From NCBI GenBank assembly GCA_020722645.1, contig DYKL01000006.1, positions 5,827 to 31,544 on the forward strand: DNA of 25,718 nt. The letters are read 5' to 3'. This stretch comes from Acetofilamentum sp. Its GTDB lineage: Bacteria > Bacteroidota > Bacteroidia > Bacteroidales > JAFGUD01. The translations under genes and the position numbers were made by a program. Below are positions 23,893 through 25,718 of this stretch, in pieces; within the stretch, counting starts at the first letter, position 1, and each line of letters begins with the position of its first letter. Below the pieces are notes generated by a model that did no database searches, was not told where the DNA came from, and saw nothing but the letters and a program-made list of their open reading frames with translations.

Positions 23893-24420
23893 ATGCATAA
23901 CTACCCAAAAGACAGCAATGAATTTGTTTCTAAAAAAGACATAGAGCAAATGTTAATCTCATTGTCTAAGTCTGACCCAAAAAATTTAGCTCCGGTTGGT
24001 GCTATGTGCTATAAAGTTGCTGCAACTCCTGATAGAATTGAGTATATTTGCCCTGTTTGCGGAGAAAAGACTCTTTATACAAGTGATATTAAAAATATTT
24101 ATCAAAGAAATTTCACAAAAATTATTTATGAAGATTTACAACAAATGAGGCAAATTGTCAGTAAAATGCCAAAAATAGATTGTGTACTTGATGAAAGTCA
24201 ATTATGCAAAAAATGTAGCCCTGATGTCGAAAATCCTGATTTATGTCTAATTATTAAAATTAAAGACGAAAAATTGCATAAAACGTGCAATATTTCTTTG
24301 ATTGATATAGAATTGTTATATGAATTTTTAAGCGGACAAGAAATACACAGAACAAAATATGACAAAGAAGAACCGCTTAAAAATTATCAAAATCGAATTG
24401 AAGAATTATTAGGAATGTAA
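23893..24420 (+). CDS. Eight-cysteine zinc-ribbon-like protein, leader detached
   Basis: Predicted 175 residues from the first ATG after the in-frame stop; paralogue of the preceding gene. It keeps VGAMCY (Cys39), YICPVCGEKT (Cys53, Cys56), DCVLDE (Cys97), LCKKCSP (Cys105, Cys108), ENPDLC (Cys118) and Cys132, and the tail PLKNYQNRIEELLG. The region between the first CxxC and DCVLDE is longer here (KNIYQRNFTKIIYEDLQQM). As it stands the protein would be cytosolic because its hydrophobic leader is separated by TAA. The preserved cysteine pattern argues that the body has been under selection, either because the stop is recent or false, or because a cytosolic form is made by restarting translation. 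The radical SAM gene follows on the same strand after a structured 145-bp gap. Confidence 0.75.
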   Translation: MHNYPKDSNEFVSKKDIEQMLISLSKSDPKNLAPVGAMCYKVAATPDRIEYICPVCGEKTLYTSDIKNIYQRNFTKIIYEDLQQMRQIVSKMPKIDCVLDESQLCKKCSPDVENPDLCLIIKIKDEKLHKTCNISLIDIELLYEFLSGQEIHRTKYDKEEPLKNYQNRIEELLGM

Positions 24421-24452
24421 GTTATGGGTTGAATTTATTGGCAGATGAAGAT

Positions 24453-24514
24453 CCTTTCAGGGCAGGCACATGCCAGAGGCAATTTGCCTCTGACTGGTGT
24501 TTTTCACCTGTCAG
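24453..24514 (+). other. Dispersed-repeat core followed by two adjacent hairpins
   Basis: CCTTTCAGGGCAGGC (24453-24467) is the inverted core of the 22-bp dispersed repeat. Next, CAGAGGCAA (24474-24482) and TTGCCTCTG (24484-24492) form a 9-bp palindrome around one base. Overlapping its end, CTGACTGGTG (24490-24499) pairs with CACCTGTCAG (24505-24514) around a T5 loop with a single T-T mismatch. No T-tract follows directly. The block could be a palindromic repeat element or a structured leader for the radical SAM gene. Confidence 0.65.
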
Positions 24515-24565
24515 TAAAATTTCAACTTTAAATTCGCATTAGGAATAAATGAATAAACAGTAAAA

Positions 24566-25636
24566 ATGTCAAAAATATCTGTATTAGCTCCGTCTTTTTT
24601 ACCTGCAACTGCAGTTTTAGAAATAACCTACAAATGTAACCACAATTGTCTTTTCTGCTCCTGCCCTTGGGAAGCACCGAAAAGTAAATTCACAAAAGAA
24701 AAAGAATTGTCAATTGAAGAATGGAAAAATATCATCTCTATTTTGATGGAGAAAGGAATAGTAAACATTGCATTTTCAGGCGGAGAGCCACTAATGAAAA
24801 AAGGATTAGAAGAACTTATAGAATTTGCTTCAAATCTGAATGCCAGACATATCGAAACATCTGACGGACAACTCACAGAAACAATAAAACCACCAAATAT
24901 TTACGTTATTTCAAACGGAGGTTTAATGAACGAAAAATTTCTTGACCTATGCCAAAAACATAACGTGATGTTAAGTATGAGCCTGCCCGGATTAAAAACA
25001 TACAACTATCACACTAAAAGCGGCACACCCGAAAACATTTTACATTGGTTTGCTGAAGCCAAAAAAAGAGAAATTTCAACTACCGTAAATATTACAGCTA
25101 CAAAAGTTAATTTATTTGAACTCTACGAAACTATATCAAATGCACTTATTGCAGGTGCTGATTTTTTACTGTTAAACAGATTTTTACCCGGCGGTCGCGG
25201 ATTAAAACACAGAGACGAACTTTTTCTGAACAAAGACGAAACTAACAAAGCTCTTGAAATTGCTGAAGAAGTCCTATTAAAAGCAAATCGTAAAGGCAGC
25301 GTAGGTACTGAATTACCGCTGTGTCTGATAGATAAAAAAGATTACCGGAACCTAAAAATCGGCACTCAATGTTCAGCCGGAAAAGATTTTTTTGTAATTG
25401 ACCCTTCGGGATACATCAGAGCATGTAACCATTCAGAACACCGACTTGCTCATTTCAACGAATATGAAAAATTAAAAACATATGAATATTGGAATAAATT
25501 TGTAATGAGGAATTATTTACCTGAAATGTGCAAAACTTGTCAGTACAGATTTGTTTGTGACGGTGGGTGCAGAGAAGCGGCACATATTTGCGGAGGCAAT
25601 ATAAATTCTCCCGACCCGCTTTTTAAAATTATTTAA
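24566..25636 (+). CDS. Radical SAM/SPASM domain enzyme
   Basis: Predicted 356-residue cytosolic iron-sulfur enzyme. The S-adenosylmethionine cluster motif is CNHNCLFC (Cys24, Cys28, Cys31), followed by AFSGGEPL (about 69-76), the SAM-binding GGE motif. The C-terminus has a complete seven-cysteine SPASM pattern: Cys269-x12-Gly-x4-Cys287, then Cys322-x2-Cys325-x5-Cys331-x3-Cys335 and Cys342, predicting two auxiliary 4Fe-4S clusters. Such enzymes modify peptides or proteins (thioether links, epimerisation, anaerobic sulfatase maturation) or help make cofactors; PGGRGLKH resembles the NirJ/AhbD side of the family but is not decisive. No short precursor-peptide gene was found beside it. The two upstream eight-cysteine proteins are the nearest candidates for a partner, by position only. 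The ATG at 24566 gives a normal N-terminus. Confidence 0.93.
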   Translation: MSKISVLAPSFLPATAVLEITYKCNHNCLFCSCPWEAPKSKFTKEKELSIEEWKNIISILMEKGIVNIAFSGGEPLMKKGLEELIEFASNLNARHIETSDGQLTETIKPPNIYVISNGGLMNEKFLDLCQKHNVMLSMSLPGLKTYNYHTKSGTPENILHWFAEAKKREISTTVNITATKVNLFELYETISNALIAGADFLLLNRFLPGGRGLKHRDELFLNKDETNKALEIAEEVLLKANRKGSVGTELPLCLIDKKDYRNLKIGTQCSAGKDFFVIDPSGYIRACNHSEHRLAHFNEYEKLKTYEYWNKFVMRNYLPEMCKTCQYRFVCDGGCREAAHICGGNINSPDPLFKII

Positions 25637-25703
25637 GAGCTTAACGTTAACATTTTTTTTAAAATATGAGTCCGGTATAAAAACTCCCTCTTTTTTTAAG
25701 CTC
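25637..25703. repeat. 8-bp inverted repeat bounding the right-edge gap
   Basis: GAGCTTAA (25637-25644), immediately after the radical SAM stop, is the exact reverse complement of TTAAGCTC (25696-25703). The interval is AT-rich, holds the palindrome TTAACGTTAA (25641-25650) and has a T7 run just before the right arm. No gene start could be confirmed in the last 82 bases. Confidence 0.4.
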
Positions 25704-25718
25704 GTATAAATGCGATAT

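Noticed and set aside
23191..24420. Thioredoxin-like or cytochrome c-type reading of the CxxC motifs
   Set aside because: No CxxCH haem motif and no thioredoxin fold pattern; paired CPxCG/CxxC motifs fit a zinc ribbon better.
24421..24565. Known riboswitch or T-box before the radical SAM gene
   Set aside because: The stems do not match any riboswitch consensus I can recall, and the block contains a dispersed-repeat core, so no riboswitch is claimed.
24421..25718. A short RiPP precursor peptide beside the radical SAM gene
   Set aside because: No small frame with a plausible leader and cysteine- or glycine-rich core was found in the flanking gaps within the window.

Overview
The window looks like a piece of an AT-rich Bacteroidota chromosome, probably Bacteroidales or a related environmental lineage. 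The evidence is a secreted protein with a type IX secretion C-terminal sorting domain, many lipoproteins, start regions preceded by the TAnnTTTG -7 box typical of the phylum, a Bacteroidota-type GlmM, and intergenic space rich in short dispersed repeats. No tRNA, rRNA, CRISPR array or complete insertion sequence was seen.

Layout. 1-160: five 32-bp tandem repeats. 328-4077: large T9SS cargo protein with lamin-tail, Ig-like and OB-like modules, closed by a clear terminator that abuts the promoter of an orphan PhoR-like histidine kinase (4153-5169). 5290-11690: three envelope lipoproteins with peptidase folds: an S9 dipeptidyl-peptidase-like enzyme (+), and on the minus strand a Tsp/Prc-type S41 protease and an M49-like protein that has lost its zinc ligands. 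Between the convergent S9 and S41 genes lies a 504-bp gap holding several hairpins and a 255-bp MITE-like element with 11-bp terminal inverted repeats and a 6-bp target duplication. 11755-13942: fmt, a secreted protein of unknown function and cytidine deaminase, all on the plus strand. 14071-18789 (minus): a 1572-residue protein with four tandem GAF-like sensor domains, two receiver-like domains and a PEP-synthase-type ATP-binding domain without the phosphohistidine or PEP-binding domains. 18985-20262: a TorF-like outer-membrane barrel and a YbjN-like protein. 20616-22616: a PAP2 phosphatase and GlmM. 22644-25636: a lipoprotein, two paralogous eight-cysteine zinc-ribbon proteins (the second has a stop codon right after its lipobox-like Cys) and a radical SAM/SPASM enzyme.

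How the genes work together. Most are ordinary housekeeping or envelope genes. GlmM and possibly the PAP2 phosphatase serve cell-wall precursor supply; the S9, S41 and M49-like lipoproteins form a loosely clustered periplasmic proteolysis group. The parts most worth following up are the sensor-ATP-grasp fusion at 14071-18789, the apparently dead M49 lipoprotein, the MITE, and the duplicated cysteine-protein/radical SAM neighbourhood at the right end. Functions of the last group are not known to me; the links between those genes are inferred from position only.
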